In this document: positions 49,172-61,324 of the stretch, piece by piece | Position numbering within the stretch: the stretch's first letter is position 1 | Layout of the letters: each line of letters opens with the position of its first letter | NCBI RefSeq assembly: GCF_001411555.2 | Contig: NC_049905.1 | Location: forward strand, 8,461,053-8,525,052 | Direction of reading: 5' to 3' | Length of the DNA stretch: 64,000 nucleotides | Origin: Juglans regia | Lineage: Eukaryota > Streptophyta > Magnoliopsida > Fagales > Juglandaceae | The notes under the pieces: generated by a model | Databases searched by the model: none | What the model saw: only the letters and a program-made list of their open reading frames with translations | What the model was told of the DNA's origin: nothing | Made by a program: the position numbers and the translations under genes

Positions 49172-50942
49172 TTTGAGAAAGAGGAAGCAGAGCAGGTCCT
49201 GAGCATTCCACTTGGCAGAGGTTGGACAGAGGACAAGGCAACATGGGGGCCTTCAAAGAAAGGGGTTTTTACTGTCAGAAGTGCATATTTCTTGCAACTT
49301 GAAATGAAAAGAAGGTGCAAAGGAGAATACTCTATGGAGAAACAGGTGGACAGCAGGTGGAAGTGTATTTGGAATCTAGAAGTACCAAATATGGTTAAGA
49401 TTTTCCTATGGAAGGCAGCAAACTAGTTATTACCTACTAAGAGGAATCTGTTTCTTAGAAAGATTGTCAAGAATCCTTTATGTCCAATCTGTTTTAGATA
49501 TGAAGAATCGGTTATACATGCACTTTGGGAATGTCCAGCAGCAAATGATGTATGGGCAAATGGCTTGAGTGGTGTAACAAGTGGAAGAGGGAGGGTGGTG
49601 ATTTTCTGATGTAACGGGGAAAGATGATGGAAGTTTTCGAGAAAGCTAAGTTAGAGGAGGCCACTGTTATCCTTAGGAAATTCTGGCTGAGAAGAAACAC
49701 CTTTGTTTTTTATAATTGACTCACATGCCCAAGAAGACTGTTATCCACAGCTATTAAGACACTGGAGGAGTTAAAGAAAGAGAATATAAGGATATTACTG
49801 AAGATCAGCAAGCTGTAGTGCCTTTTACTAAGTCTAAATGGGTTTGACCTACAGTAGACTTTGTGAAGGTTAATTGGGATGCATCCTTGAATTTGAAGAA
49901 GAGGAGAATGGGGATGGGGATAATCATTAGAAATGAAGATGGAAAGGCACTGCTTGCTGTGTGTGATAGTATAAGGAATGTGCAGACACCGGAAGTTGCA
50001 TAAAGCATAGCTCTGTGGAAGGCAATGCAGATTTGCAATGAACTCAATATACATAAAGTTATCTTTGAAGGGGATGCGAAGGCAGTCATCATGGCTGTGA
50101 AAAGTGAAGAAGAAATTTTGTCTCTTGTTGGTCCGTTGATTGATGATATTAGAAACGTTTTTAAGCATAGGAAGGACTGGTTTTTACAGTTTGATTATAG
50201 GGAAAAAAAATTTGTTGCTCACAATTTGGCTAAGGCTGCTTTTCACTTAGTTCAGGAAAAAGTTTGGATAGAAGAAGTTCCAGACTTCTTAGTTAATAGT
50301 TTGGAATTTGATAGAAGATGTATACATGAAACACAATTATAATAACTGAGGTTTCTTTAAAAATAAAATATATATATATATATATATAGTATTCTAAGAA
50401 TGCAAGTATTTGGTTTTCAAAGTTCAATGAACTCCTAGAAACCGAAGTTAGATTACAGATATTCAGGATTGGTTTTCAAGGCTAGATTACAATTTGACCA
50501 ACTCGTTGAAAAGTAGATCAAGATAACACAAACTACGTCCAGTATAAAGACGCCAGATTGGCATCCTCAAACGCTGGTTCGAAACTATGAGGCATTTCCA
50601 AAACGCAAGTCATATCTTGGAAGCATGTCCCGAAGAATAAAATTCACAGAAAGAATCCCAACAAGGGTTTAAATCTAATTTCCAATAACCTTTCTTGGTA
50701 CGCATAACACTATCCAAGAAACCCTGAGGCCTGAAGAATTAGGAAAGATAACAATGCCTATATTGTCAACCAAAAAGCAGGTCATAAAGAATCCCAACGA
50801 GAGAGAGAGAGAGAGAGAGAGGGAGATAGGTTACCTTACAAAGAACATCTTGGGCCACTGCAAGGTGGGTTTGGCATAAACGGCACACGTAGAACATCTT
50901 GCCAGGAATCTGATCGTATTCAATGAGAAAGGGCCTCCCCAT

Positions 50943-51988
50943 TTGAAATTTTTCTGTTCAAAGAGCTCTGGAACTTCAAGTGGTATGAAAAGTACATGAA
51001 AATATTGCAGCGGCACTAAACATGAAGAGCGGGGATGTGAGGAACCAGAAAGATAGCCAAGAAAGAATTCAAGAGGTTGGGTAAGAAACATACCAGTCGA
51101 CGTAGTTCGGCCGCGGGTTTAGAGAGGTTATGGGTTGAGTTGTGAGTTGGGAAGAAAATATATAGCAGTGTTTATCAATCGTTTAACAGAGTTCACAGCT
51201 GATTTTTAAACCAATCCCATATAATAAGGTCTAAGGATTCAGAAATTAGTAAATGACTCTGCACCCCGTGATTGTGCATGAACCCCAAGCAATCAACAAA
51301 TAATTGAAAAATAAAAAGGAATCCCAAAATCTTTGTTTTTTAATTATTGATAAGAGGTTTAGAAATTAGAATGAAGGAAAATATAAAAATATAATTTACA
51401 CACGAAGTTCTCGTTCTTCCACTTCCTCGAATATTACATAATTTTCGAACTTAGTTTTCTTAACAAACAAATGAAATTCAGAAACTCAAAACAAACCCAA
51501 AAACAGCTTTGAATCATTACACAGTTGCTTTTATGAGCCAAGAACTTCAATGACAGCAGATTACCCACAAAGCCACCAAATTGCCATCTCAGAAAAGATG
51601 TACAATTTCTACTTTACAAGAACACCTAAACAGAATGGTGGTCTATGGACTGCGACGATTGGGATTTACGTTGTTAATACTCAAAACCAAAAGCGATGGT
51701 TTTCAAATCACATAATCGATAAGAACTCAGAATTTATCAATTGGGGGTAAAATCATTCAAATCACTGCATTGGTCCTGAAATGGAAGGAAAAACTTATGC
51801 GTGGAGCCAAAAAGCTATTGAATTCATTTCTGCCTTACAGATAAACGGGATCGAGTAGATCCAACTTCTGCACAAAAAACCAAAACAAAAGAAGACAAAA
51901 GATACAGCAATTAAATTAATTAATCTACGAACCCTAACCCTAAACACAAACAACCAGCAAGTCCATCATCAACCAACACCACCTACGT
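50943..51988. other. Yippee B 5' region and H2B copy 2 3' flank
   Basis: 51,080-51,170 holds the yippee B leader exon (gtcgacgtagttcggcc) and promoter. From about 51,480 the sequence is H2B downstream flank, homologous to 44,620-44,775. No other gene seen. Confidence 0.45.
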
Positions 51989-52438
51989 CTAAGAGCTAGT
52001 AAACTTGGTGACCGCCTTGGTCCCCTCAGAAACGGCGTGCTTGGCGAGTTCACCAGGCAGCACGAGACGCACCGCCGTCTGGATCTCCCGAGAGGTGATG
52101 GTGGGCTTCTTGTTGTACCTCGCAAGCCGAGAAGACTCTTGGGCGAGCTTCTCAAAGATATCATTAATGAAGCTGTTCATGATCCCCATGGCCTTGCTGG
52201 AGATCCCAATATCAGGGTGGACCTGTTTTAGCACCTTAAAGATGTAGATCTTGTAGGTCTCAACACTCTTCTTGGTCCGCTTCTTCTTCTTGTCCGAGGC
52301 GCCGGCTCCTCCTTCCTTCGGGAGCTTCTTTCCGGCCTTGGGCTTCTTCTCGGCTGGAGCCTTCTCCGCAACCGTCGATTTCTTCTCCTCGGCGGGCTTC
52401 TTCTCGGCGGGTTTCTTCTCTGCTGCTTTGGGAGCCAT
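51989..52438 (-). CDS. Histone H2B, copy 2
   Basis: Intronless, 149 aa. It is almost identical to copy 1 from [21 protein letters not shown] onward. The differences are in the tail ([25 protein letters not shown]) and at QESSR. The C-terminal AVTKFTSS keeps the ubiquitination lysine. It is a core nucleosome protein, nuclear, replication-linked by its promoter motifs. Its downstream flank belongs to the segment duplicated with the yippee-like genes. Near-identity of the fold beside different UTRs suggests purifying selection or gene conversion. Confidence 0.96.
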   Translation of the reverse strand: MAPKAAEKKPAEKKPAEEKKSTVAEKAPAEKKPKAGKKLPKEGGAGASDKKKKRTKKSVETYKIYIFKVLKQVHPDIGISSKAMGIMNSFINDIFEKLAQESSRLARYNKKPTITSREIQTAVRLVLPGELAKHAVSEGTKAVTKFTSS

Positions 52439-52529
52439 AATGATTTAACGGGAAATGAGATGATAAACGTAGAAGAAAAGAAATCAGGGGAAGCTCTCAC
52501 GATTGAGGTTGTGTGTAAATTAAATGGTC

Positions 52530-52700
52530 CATGAATGAGAGTTTATATAGAGAGGATAAGTGGATTTTATTGGATAAGATTGGTTCTCACGGATCGATGA
52601 TTTGGCATCTGTTTGGGCCGTTGAATAGAAATTCTTTAAGGAACGATTGACTTGACGGCCGAGAATCGTTGAAACTTGCGGAGCTCGAATTTGGTGACGT
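52530..52700 (-). promoter_or_regulatory. H2B copy 2 promoter
   Basis: A TATA box (CTATATAAAC, minus strand) lies at about 52,539-52,548, roughly 100 bp before the ATG. Two CCAAT boxes (attgg on plus) are at about 52,568 and 52,579. The 13-mer cacggatcgatga is at 52588-52600, as in copy 1, and tgacgtgg is at about 52,693. Confidence 0.65.
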
Positions 52701-54914
52701 GGCTCAGTTGCGGATCAGCGAGCTGGCAATTGTTTTGGCCGTAAATGGCTATCGAGCGGACTCACAAATCAACGATCAATATTCTTTTAGCTTTGCGAAA
52801 ATTTTCAGATTCGTTTCGTGTTTCGCTCGCGCGGCAACCTTGAAAAATGACTCGGGGAAGCGCCTTCTTAAATTGTTTTCGTTCTTTGTTTTTCTACTCA
52901 TTTCGCACTCAAATTAGCCATTTGAGAGCATTATTATTGGATTAGTTAAAAATTAAATTTAATGAGAATTGAACTATTAAGTCAGTAAATTATTCATATT
53001 GAATTAGTTATATTCCAAATATAGCTACAATAATATCAAAATTAATTTTTAAATTTGGAATACACTATTCATTCATCAAATTTCTTTTATATTATTTATT
53101 TCTCTCCTTTTAATATCAATTATGTATCTCTCTATTTTAAATGATAATTAAAAAAATATAATTAGAATATAATTACTAATTAATATATAATATTATGAAT
53201 AGTAAAATATGATAAAATAAAATAAATTCATAATTAAAAAAATTAAAAAATTTTCAAAATTATTAATTACTCATTACTATATAATGAATAAATGGATAAT
53301 CTAATTTAGAAATTTGATGTGAATAGTCAAAGTTAAATTCATCTTATATTATTTTATTGTCATATAATAAAAAAATGACTATTCCAATGTAGAAACTTAT
53401 GTAAATGTAATAGCTAAATACTAAATTCATCTTGCATTCATAAAAAATGTACTTTAACTTTAGCTAATCTAATGAAAGTGCTCTGAGTTATCGAACAGAA
53501 ATTTAAGGCTGACTTATAGAGTTAGATGAGATGAAAATTTTGTAAGTAGTAGTGAGATAATTTAAATTGAGTATTTTTTGAGTTTTAAGAAATGAGAAAG
53601 AAAAATTGAATAAAAAATATTATAAAGTTAAAATATTATTAGAAAATAGTTTTATAATATTATTTTGTTTGGAGATTTTATAAAGTTAGAATTATTTTTT
53701 ATTTTTTATTTAAAAATTTGAAAAATTTGCAATGATTATTTTGAAACTTAGGATTGTTTGAGGTTGCATCAAAGTCATAAAAAGTTCTTAAATAATCTTA
53801 AAAACTCTTTAATAAACAAATTAAGTTGTTTGGATGTTATATATTAAAAATTTTATTTAAACATTAATTTTAAATAAGTTAATTTTGATATTTTTCTACA
53901 AACATATTTTTACAATTCAAATTTTAAAAAAATTGTGAACGGCAAAAATACTCATAACTTTAAGGTAATTATAATTTTCAAACTTTTAAATATATAGTCA
54001 TAATTTTAAAAGAAATAAAAAAAAACTTAATAATCGTTATTTCTATCTGAGAAATCACTTTTTTAAGAATTTTAAAAAGGTCAAAAATCCATTTTTTAAA
54101 AATACACCAAATTGAATTTTTTATTGAGAAGAAGAAGTTCCTGCAAATAATGTTACATTTAAAAAATATATATACCGTAACTAACTTTAAAAGCATTTTA
54201 AGTACATATTTACCAAAGAGTCGCTAACTTTTTTTATAGGACTACAATTAAAAACGCTATTATGAAATCCGAAACAAGCACTAAACTAAAAAATTATGCA
54301 AATTTTGCATATAGAGCACTCCTAATGGCTCTTATAAAATATACATTTCTTTAAAATATAAAAAAATATGGTTAAAGTCTCTTTCATTAAATCATTTATT
54401 CTATTTCTATTTTATATTCAACTGTGTAAATCTTCTACATGTAAAGGTTACTGCTCATTATTTTAAATAATTTTTTTATTATTTTTCTCTCATTTCATCT
54501 TCTTTTATTTTTATCTTATTTTCATTTTAACCTTTTTATCACTTTTGCATAGGCCACACTCTCTTATTTCTCATTTACTCTCTAGCACTCCGTTTATAGT
54601 CTCTTCGACTTTTATGCATGCAAAAGTTTTGATATTGTTAATAATAAAGACATGTATTTTTTTATCATTTTACTATTTTTTAAAATAATTTAAAATATTA
54701 CATTATCATAAAGAAATATTATAAATGTCAAAATATATGATGTATAGAGAAATATTTGAAATATATGATGCGTAGATAATATAATATTTGAAATAAATAA
54801 AAAATATTAAAAAGTATAATATTTAAATGATATAAAGAAAAAATAAATAAGCTGATGTATGACGTGTTGTAAAGCTAGTATGTAAAATTAAAAAAAAAAG
54901 TGAGTTTTGAATCA
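52701..54914. other. AT-rich spacer
   Basis: One Tourist-like copy lies at about 53,500-53,755. The rest is very AT-rich. The ORFs have no recognisable product. Confidence 0.45.
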
Positions 54915-57900
54915 TTTTACACCTTCAAAATGATTTCAGGTATGTCTTTGGAAGAACATCTTGATGAGTTCAACAAAATCATCTTGGATCTTACAAATAT
55001 AGACATAAGTATAGATGATGAGGATCAAACTATTCTGTTATTGAGTTCTTTAGATTTTTCTTATGCAAACCTCAAAGAAACCATGATGTATGGTTGAGAG
55101 AGTCTGTCATTTGAAGAAGTACAATATGTTTTGCACTCAAGAGAGCTGCAAAATAAAACTGAGGTAAAAACAAAACTGGAGAAGGTTTGAATATAAGGGG
55201 TAGGTTTGAAAAACCAAGTCACAAGAGAAAGAACAACAAAACAAGATCAAAATCTAAAGGAAAGCAACTAAAGTGTTTCATTTGTCACAAGGAGAAGCAT
55301 TTTAAAAGAGACTATCTTGAAAGGAAACAACAAATCCAAGGATGAGGGCAAGTCAGCTGTTGTTTTAGATGGTTATGACAGTGCAGAAGTTTTAAAGGTC
55401 TCAGAAGTAGATTATGGAAATGAATGGATCCTAGACTTAGGGTGCTCATTTCACATGTGCCCCTCTAGGTCCTAGTTTGAGACTTTTAGAGTTTTGGATG
55501 GAGGTCAGGTGATTCTAGGAAATAACAAATCTTGTAAAATTCTAGGAATTGGGTCAGTGAGATTGAAACTGCATGATGGTATGAAAATAGTGCTTAGATA
55601 AGTAAGATACATACCTGAGTTAAATAGGAACTTAATCTCTTTAGGAATGCTTGACCAATCTTGTTGCACCTTTAAATCAGAATCTGGTACACTAAAGGTT
55701 TCGAGGGGAGCTCTTGTAGTGATGAAGGGGGTAATTAAGAATAGACTCTACACACTAATAGGCAAGACAATAAGTGGTGAAGAATTCCCAGTCTAACACA
55801 GAATGGGAGACAAGGTTCTCTTATGGCATAGAAGGTTGGGTCATGTCAGTCAACAGGGTCTACAAGAACTTGAAAAGCAAGGTTTATTGGGGGAAGGAAA
55901 ACTTGGGAAGTCTAATAGAGTCAATTTCAAAACAGCAACACACCTAACAAAGCAGACTTTGGACTACATTCACTCAAATTTATGGGGTCCAGCAAAGGTA
56001 AACTCTATGGAAGTGCCAAGTATTTTCTGACTATTATTGATGACTACTCAAGGAATGTATGGTTATATACTCTGAAAAATAAAATTGACACATTTGCTAA
56101 GTTCAAAGACTAGAAAACACTAGTTGAGAATTAGGTTGGCAGGAAGGTTAAGAAGTTGAGAACTGATAATGGGTTAGAATATCTATAAAATGACTTTAAG
56201 GAATTATGTAAAAGGGAGGGGGTGGCTAGGCACAAAACAGTGAGGGAAACCCCTCGACAAAATGGCTTGGCTGAGAGGATGAATAGAATCATTTTGGAAA
56301 AAGTTAGGTGCATGCTATCAACATCTGGGTTGCTTAAAACTTTATGGGTTGAGGCAGCTGTTACAGCAGTATACCTCATCAATAGATGTTCATCCTCAAC
56401 CTTATGTTTCAAAACCCCACAAGAGATGTGGTCTGGAAAACCATATGGATATGCCCACTTAAAAGTATTTGGATGTGTTGATATGCACACTCCAAAACTG
56501 ACAAGTTGGAACCATGTGCACTCAAGTGCATCTTTGTGGGATATCTAGAGGGTGTTAAAGGCTATAAATTGTGGATTAATGAACCTGGAGGGCAGAAATG
56601 TATAATTAATAGAGATGTAACATTCAACGAGAAGCAAATGGCTGGAAAGAAAGAAAATTCAGAATGTCAAGAGGAGTTACCTACCACTGCTGATATGCAT
56701 CTTGAGGTGGAGCAATCAATGAACTCACCTTGTAATCATGAAACTTGGGTTAGAAAAAATGAGGACTCAAGTTCAGAGGTTTGAAATCGAGGTGGATAGA
56801 ATACTTATCAACTAGCTCGAGACAGAGAAATGAGAGTTATAAGAACCCCACAGAGGTATGGACAGGCTGAATTAACTACTTTTGCTCTTATTGTTGCTGA
56901 GCAGGAAACTGAAATGGAACGTGGATCCTTTAAGGAAGCCATGGCTAGCAAAGAGGCAGACATATGTATGTTTGCAATGCAAGAAGAAATGGAGTCTCTA
57001 AATAAAAATAAAACATGATAAATGGTTCCAAAACTCAACTCAATAGGGCATACCAAGGGTTGAACTACCTAGGCACAAAGCTAGGTTAGTAGCTAAAGGA
57101 TTTACACAAAGAGAATGAGTGGATTACAATGAAATCTTCTCCCCTGTAGTTAAACATAGCTCAATAAGATTGTTACTCTCTTTTGTGGCTTACCAAGACA
57201 TGCATTTGGAACAACTAGATGTTAAGACAGCCTTCTTGCATAGTGAACTTGAAGAAGTCATATACATGCAACCACCTTAAGGCTTCACTATAGAAACCAC
57301 AAGGAATCAAGTGTGCTTGCTAAAGTTATCACTTTATGGAGCTAAACATTCCACGAGATAGTGGTATAAAAGGTTTGATTCCTACATGATTAAAAATGGT
57401 TCAAACATAAGCAGCTATGACAATTGTGTATATTACAAGCCACATGAAGGAAATCCAATATATCTAGTACTATATGTGGATGGCATGCTCATTGCTTGTA
57501 AGGATAAAAACAAAATTGATGAAGTCAAGAACATACTGAAATCAGAATTCGAGATGAATGATATGGCCCCAACAAAGAGGGTTTTGGGAATGGAGAGAGT
57601 AAGGAAAAGGGAGAAAAGGCTTATCTACCTATCTCGAAAATCATACATTTCAAAAGTTATCAACAGGTTTGAAATGGATCAACTAAAAACAATCAACACT
57701 CATATTGGACAACATGCTAAACTGTCAGTTACTCAAATGTCAGAAACAGATGAGGACAGAGAATTTATGAAGAAAGTTCATTATGCTAGCATGGTGGGAA
57801 GCATCATGTATGCCATGGTATGCACTAGGCCTGATCTAACTTATGCAATTGGCTTAGTTAGCAGGTTTATGAGCAATCCAGGAAAGCCACATTGACATGC

Positions 57901-58441
57901 TATCAAAATTCTTTTTCAATACTTATCTGGTACAAGATGTTTGGGACTGAAGTTTGGAGAAAACAAGCAAGTAGGATTTGAATTACAAGGTTTTGTGGAT
58001 TCAAATTATGCAAGAAATTTGGACTCAAGGAAATCCTTAATTGGTTTTGTGTTCATTGTTTTTGGAGGAGTAGTCAGTTGGAAGGCAAACCTACAAACAG
58101 TGGTAGCCTTATCAACAAATGAAGCTGAATATATTATTATGACCGAGACAATAAAAGAGGCTATATGGTTAAAAGGAATATCTCATGAATTAGGCATGGT
58201 TAATGGTAGTGTCACAGTCTACTGTGATAATCAGAGCACTATACATCTAGCCAATAATAATGTCTATCATGAGAGATCCAAATATATAGATGTTAGATTA
58301 TATTTCATGAGAGACATCATATCTGCTGGGAAGATTGGGGTGGAAAAGGTTCCTACATAAGACAACCCTTCTAATATGATGACAAAATCATTACCTACAA
58401 TCAAGTTTAGGCATTGCCTAAACTTGATTAACAAGGGAAAT

Positions 58442-59480
58442 TGTTAAGTACCCATTAGGGGGAACTTGCAGGAACAACCAAGATGAAGAAGTTAGCTTAC
58501 AAGGACTAAATGCTTGCCAAGGTCGAGATTTGTTAAATGAGATGTCAACTAGTTAGATCCTTACACATGTCAAATGAAATGAAGTTTGCAACCAAATGTA
58601 AAACTCGAGTAAACAATTTGCTCTAAGGTGGAAGACTGCATGGTCATTATGTGTAAATAGGGGTGCTACCCGCATGGTGCGGGGCAGGGGCACCCCCTCC
58701 CCATCCCCGCCCCGCACCATGCCGGTGAAGGGGTTTCATACCCCGCCACGCTACCAGGGGGTAGGGTAGAAACCGCATCCCGCCCAGCCCCCGCTCAACC
58801 CATTGTCTAAAATTTTTTTTTTTAGTCTAAAAATATTTTTAGAATCAAATTATAATATAATTTAAAATATAAATTGAAATTTATACATTAAAAAAATACA
58901 AACTCATTAAAGTTATATTTTGGATTGTCTTGACCTAGGAGGCCAAGGTAATACATTAACTTGAAGTTAAATTCAAGTTTTTAACAAATTGTATATATTT
59001 ATATAAATTACTTATATAAATATTATAAATTATAAATTTTTACATTAAAAATGGAAGTAGTGCGGGGCGGGAGGCAGGGCCCCACTAGGGTCAATCCTCC
59101 CCTTGCCCCCGCATGGGCGGTGCGGGGTAGCCCGCCCGCCCTCCCTTGCCGGGGCGGGGCCCAGCTGCTCACCCCTATGTGTAAAGTCTATATAAGAGGT
59201 TCTCTGTGATTCATTTATACACAATGTAATGCAGCAAGTGAGACAGGGAGGGAAAAGAGAGAAAACACGAGTGATTAGACTTTCTGTCAAGAAAGGTTTC
59301 ATGAGAGGTGTTATCTTGTAATACTAATATATGTACTTGAATGATTTGCAATAATGAAAAGCTCATAGCTGTTCTTATCGTGGATGTAGATCATTAGGAT
59401 CTACATGCATTTTTCTATTGTTTTCAATTATTTAAGTTTTTTGTGGAGTTCTTGGCAATCTTGGCAAGTCAGTTCAATTC
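58442..59480 (+). repeat. 3' LTR of the Copia element
   Basis: Starts TGTTAAGTACCC after the polypurine tract. A TATA-like ctatataag at about 59,190 and the Tork-type U5 word cgtggatgtagatcatt at about 59,379 lie inside. The right end is approximate. A 520-bp hAT element enlarges it. Confidence 0.65.
58658..59177. mobile_element. GC-rich-ended hAT element in the Copia LTR
   Basis: An 8-bp duplication (tgtgtaaa) lies at 58650-58657 and 59178-59185. The ends are perfect 8-bp inverted repeats TAGGGGTG...CACCCCTA. Both subterminal regions are very GC-rich (gcggggc, ccccgc repeats) around an AT-rich core. No transposase. Confidence 0.85.
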
Positions 59481-60583
59481 TGCAGACCAACTAAGGTGAT
59501 AGAATTGTAACAAAAAGAGAGCATAAAGCTCTTGGAAAAGTAAGACGCAAAGGCAAAATAAGGTCTTGCAAATGGATGTGGTGGATATGGATGCAAATCT
59601 ACACTATGGAAGTCTTGTAGAATTTGGGGATAAAAAACAAAGAGAAAAATATATAAATTATTAAATAGAACATGTTTAGCGGAGGGCTCGGTGTAGGAGG
59701 TGTACTGGGGGCGACCATAGTCGAAGTCATTGGAAGGTGACCGACGTCGATTCGTGGGGATTTCCTTCGCATTGAGCTTCGACTTCGGGTTAAGCTTCGA
59801 CGAATGGGGTGCTCGGGTTGAGCTTCGACCTAGGGGATGCGATTTAGGGTTGCGAACGTGGGTGTGGGTGTGATTCGACAAAGGGGGTACTCAAGTTGTG
59901 CTTCGACCTTGGGGATGTGATTCGGGGGTGCGGGTGCGATTCGGGGTTGGGAAGAGGAATCAGGGGTGCATATGTGAGGGACGAAGGCCTGTGCAAGGGA
60001 TTTCCTTCGAAGGGGGTGCGCGTGATTTTTGCAAACAAATTGGTTTTTTGATGTTTGATGGTTTAGGATAGATACGTGGAAGGATTATGTGTAAGTTTAT
60101 AAGTGGCAGGCTGTTTTTGTTTGAAAATCAGCCGGACCGACTGTAAGGATTTCTCTTGTAATAATTAGTGTTAAAGTCGTGTTTCGCACGCGCCAAGGGT
60201 AAATAAATTGTTACAAATAGAGAATGAAAGAATCCAGAAGGAAAAGCCACCCCTTTTGGGGTAGGGGAGGATGAAAGAAGCAGAAATGGTTCGTGTTTCA
60301 TTGACAGTGGCCGATTTATGGTTGATGGGCCCGTTTGGGAACGCAACTGTAATTAGATATTTTAAAATTATTTTTCTACTATTTACAAATTATTTCATTA
60401 TTATTCGTAGATATTTTGATATAAATTTTTAATATTCAAAGAGTCCTAAGGCACTTGCCTAAGACCCCCACTCCATTAGCCCCACAAAAAATGACCCTAA
60501 GGGATGTTTGGTAATATTTTCCATCTCATTCTATCTCATTTATTTTCCAAACATCACTCAAATATAAACATTTTCAAACTAAT
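59481..60583. other. Spacer with degenerate cttcgac repeats
   Basis: 59,770-59,960 contains a degenerate repeat: gcttcgac recurs about every 40-60 bp with gggtgcg/gggtgtg filler. The open frames here follow from that composition. A Tourist-like fragment at about 60,495-60,583 is cut by the next element. Confidence 0.4.
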
Positions 60584-61320
60584 TGTAAGAGAGTTTTTCC
60601 CCCTATCGGCCCATACAACAAGTCCACGAAGGACCACGAAAGAAGCAACTTAGAGAGTCTAGCCAAGCCTAGCCAAACCCAACAACCATCAATTAAGAAA
60701 TGTCAGTGGACCCCTGCAGAGTACTCGGCTCACAAGCAAAATTCACCTCCAAAGCAACTCATGCATGGGGAAAGCGGACAGTAGGGGCAGATGAGACTCC
60801 CCACCTTAACACCTCTTTGATGACACCTTACCCTCAAGAACCTGAGCATGCAGGTAGGCGGAAAATACGAGGAACCTTTGATCTCCTGACAGCAGGTAGA
60901 AAAGGGCTTAACAGGGAGCATCCGTAGGGAAAAGTGAATTAGAGAGCCACGCCGCATTAATGGCACTACTCCCCAGACTCTATACCGCATTAATGACATC
61001 GCCCATAAGCCACGCAGCATGAAATGATTCTAATAGAACGAATGGTGGAAAGAACATAGGCTCCTCAAAGCCAGGTACGAGTTGTCCCCATCAGAAACCT
61101 AATATAAAAGTCGATCCCCATGTATGAAGAATTCTCTTTGATTACTCTAAGTTTACGCACAAACTATTAATGAGATATACTGACTTTAGCATCGGAGACT
61201 CCCCGACCACCACCAAGGCCCCCATTCTCCGTGTTTGCTTAAAGTGTGCAAGTGACAAGCTCAACCTAAAGGGCCATATAGAGACTTTCTGGAGTGCTAG
61301 ACGGCTCTTTTAATAAACCA
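60584..61320 (+). mobile_element. Probable solo LTR, Ty3-type
   Basis: Begins TGTAAGAG and interrupts a Tourist-like MITE. A promoter-like tataaaagtcgatcc lies at about 61,101, followed by tgactttagcatcggagact, which resembles the GCGTCGGAG word of many plant Ty3 LTRs. No internal domain follows. The right end and the target duplication are unresolved. Confidence 0.45.
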
Positions 61321-61324
61321 CATT

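Larger units (their letters stand above)
47002..50381 (+). mobile_element. LINE A in intron 1 of yippee B, internally deleted
   Basis: A 15-bp direct repeat (atatatagtattcta) lies at 46987-47001 and 50382-50396. Copy A of the gene has the unoccupied site near 42,833. The element begins inside ORF2 (AFSLYFGNLF...SPLKSPGPG, about 47,070-47,265). It jumps straight to the RT thumb (NNFLSQAGKEVLIKAVLQAI), so the whole RT palm is missing. It continues through zf-RVT (CPICFRYEE...HALWECP at about 49,480-49,530) to an RNase H domain (VNWDASLN, IFEGDAKAVI) ending at about 50,340. LINE B interrupts it. It lies opposite to the host gene. Confidence 0.85.
45275..50942 (-). pseudogene. Yippee-like copy B, frameshifted and split by LINEs
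   Basis: The same four exons as copy A: 50835-50942 (MGRPFLIEYDQ, CRLC), 46296-46330, 45415-45521 (CTKC, ELGWKY) and 45275-45334 (ends RIVLDM). All splice sites are kept. Exon 3 has 107 nt where frame needs 106: one extra C in tgggccc near 45,500 shifts the frame to a stop soon after. Reading past it restores VFCTKCNAELGWKY, which is closer to ordinary yippee proteins than copy A is, so the gene was functional until recently. Intron 1 is 4.5 kb because a nested LINE complex sits at 47,002-50,381. A sequencing error in the C run cannot be excluded; if so, the gene would be intact, with 102 aa. A 5' UTR intron donor (gtatgt) is near 51,090. Confidence 0.65.
54915..59480 (+). mobile_element. Copia (Tork/TNT1-like) LTR retrotransposon, 5'-truncated and dead
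   Basis: Homology begins abruptly inside gag (YTFKM..GMSLEEHLDEFNK). The 5' LTR, primer site and first half of gag are gone. In order come a zinc knuckle (about 55,275) with its last Cys changed to Tyr, a protease (ILDLGCSFHMCP, altered from D-S/T-G), GAG-pre-integrase (LWHRRLGHVS), integrase (TPRQNGLAERMN), reverse transcriptase with YVDGM replacing YVDDM, and RNase H (ending about 58,360). Stops and shifts occur in every domain. A polypurine tract (acaagggaaat) at 58431-58441 precedes the 3' LTR. Confidence 0.88.

Noticed and set aside
52005..52247. Plus-strand frame opposite H2B copy 2
   Set aside because: Same antisense shadow as at copy 1.
59474..60038. Proline- and serine-rich minus-strand frames
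   Set aside because: They follow from the GC-rich degenerate repeat; no domain, no splice or start context.
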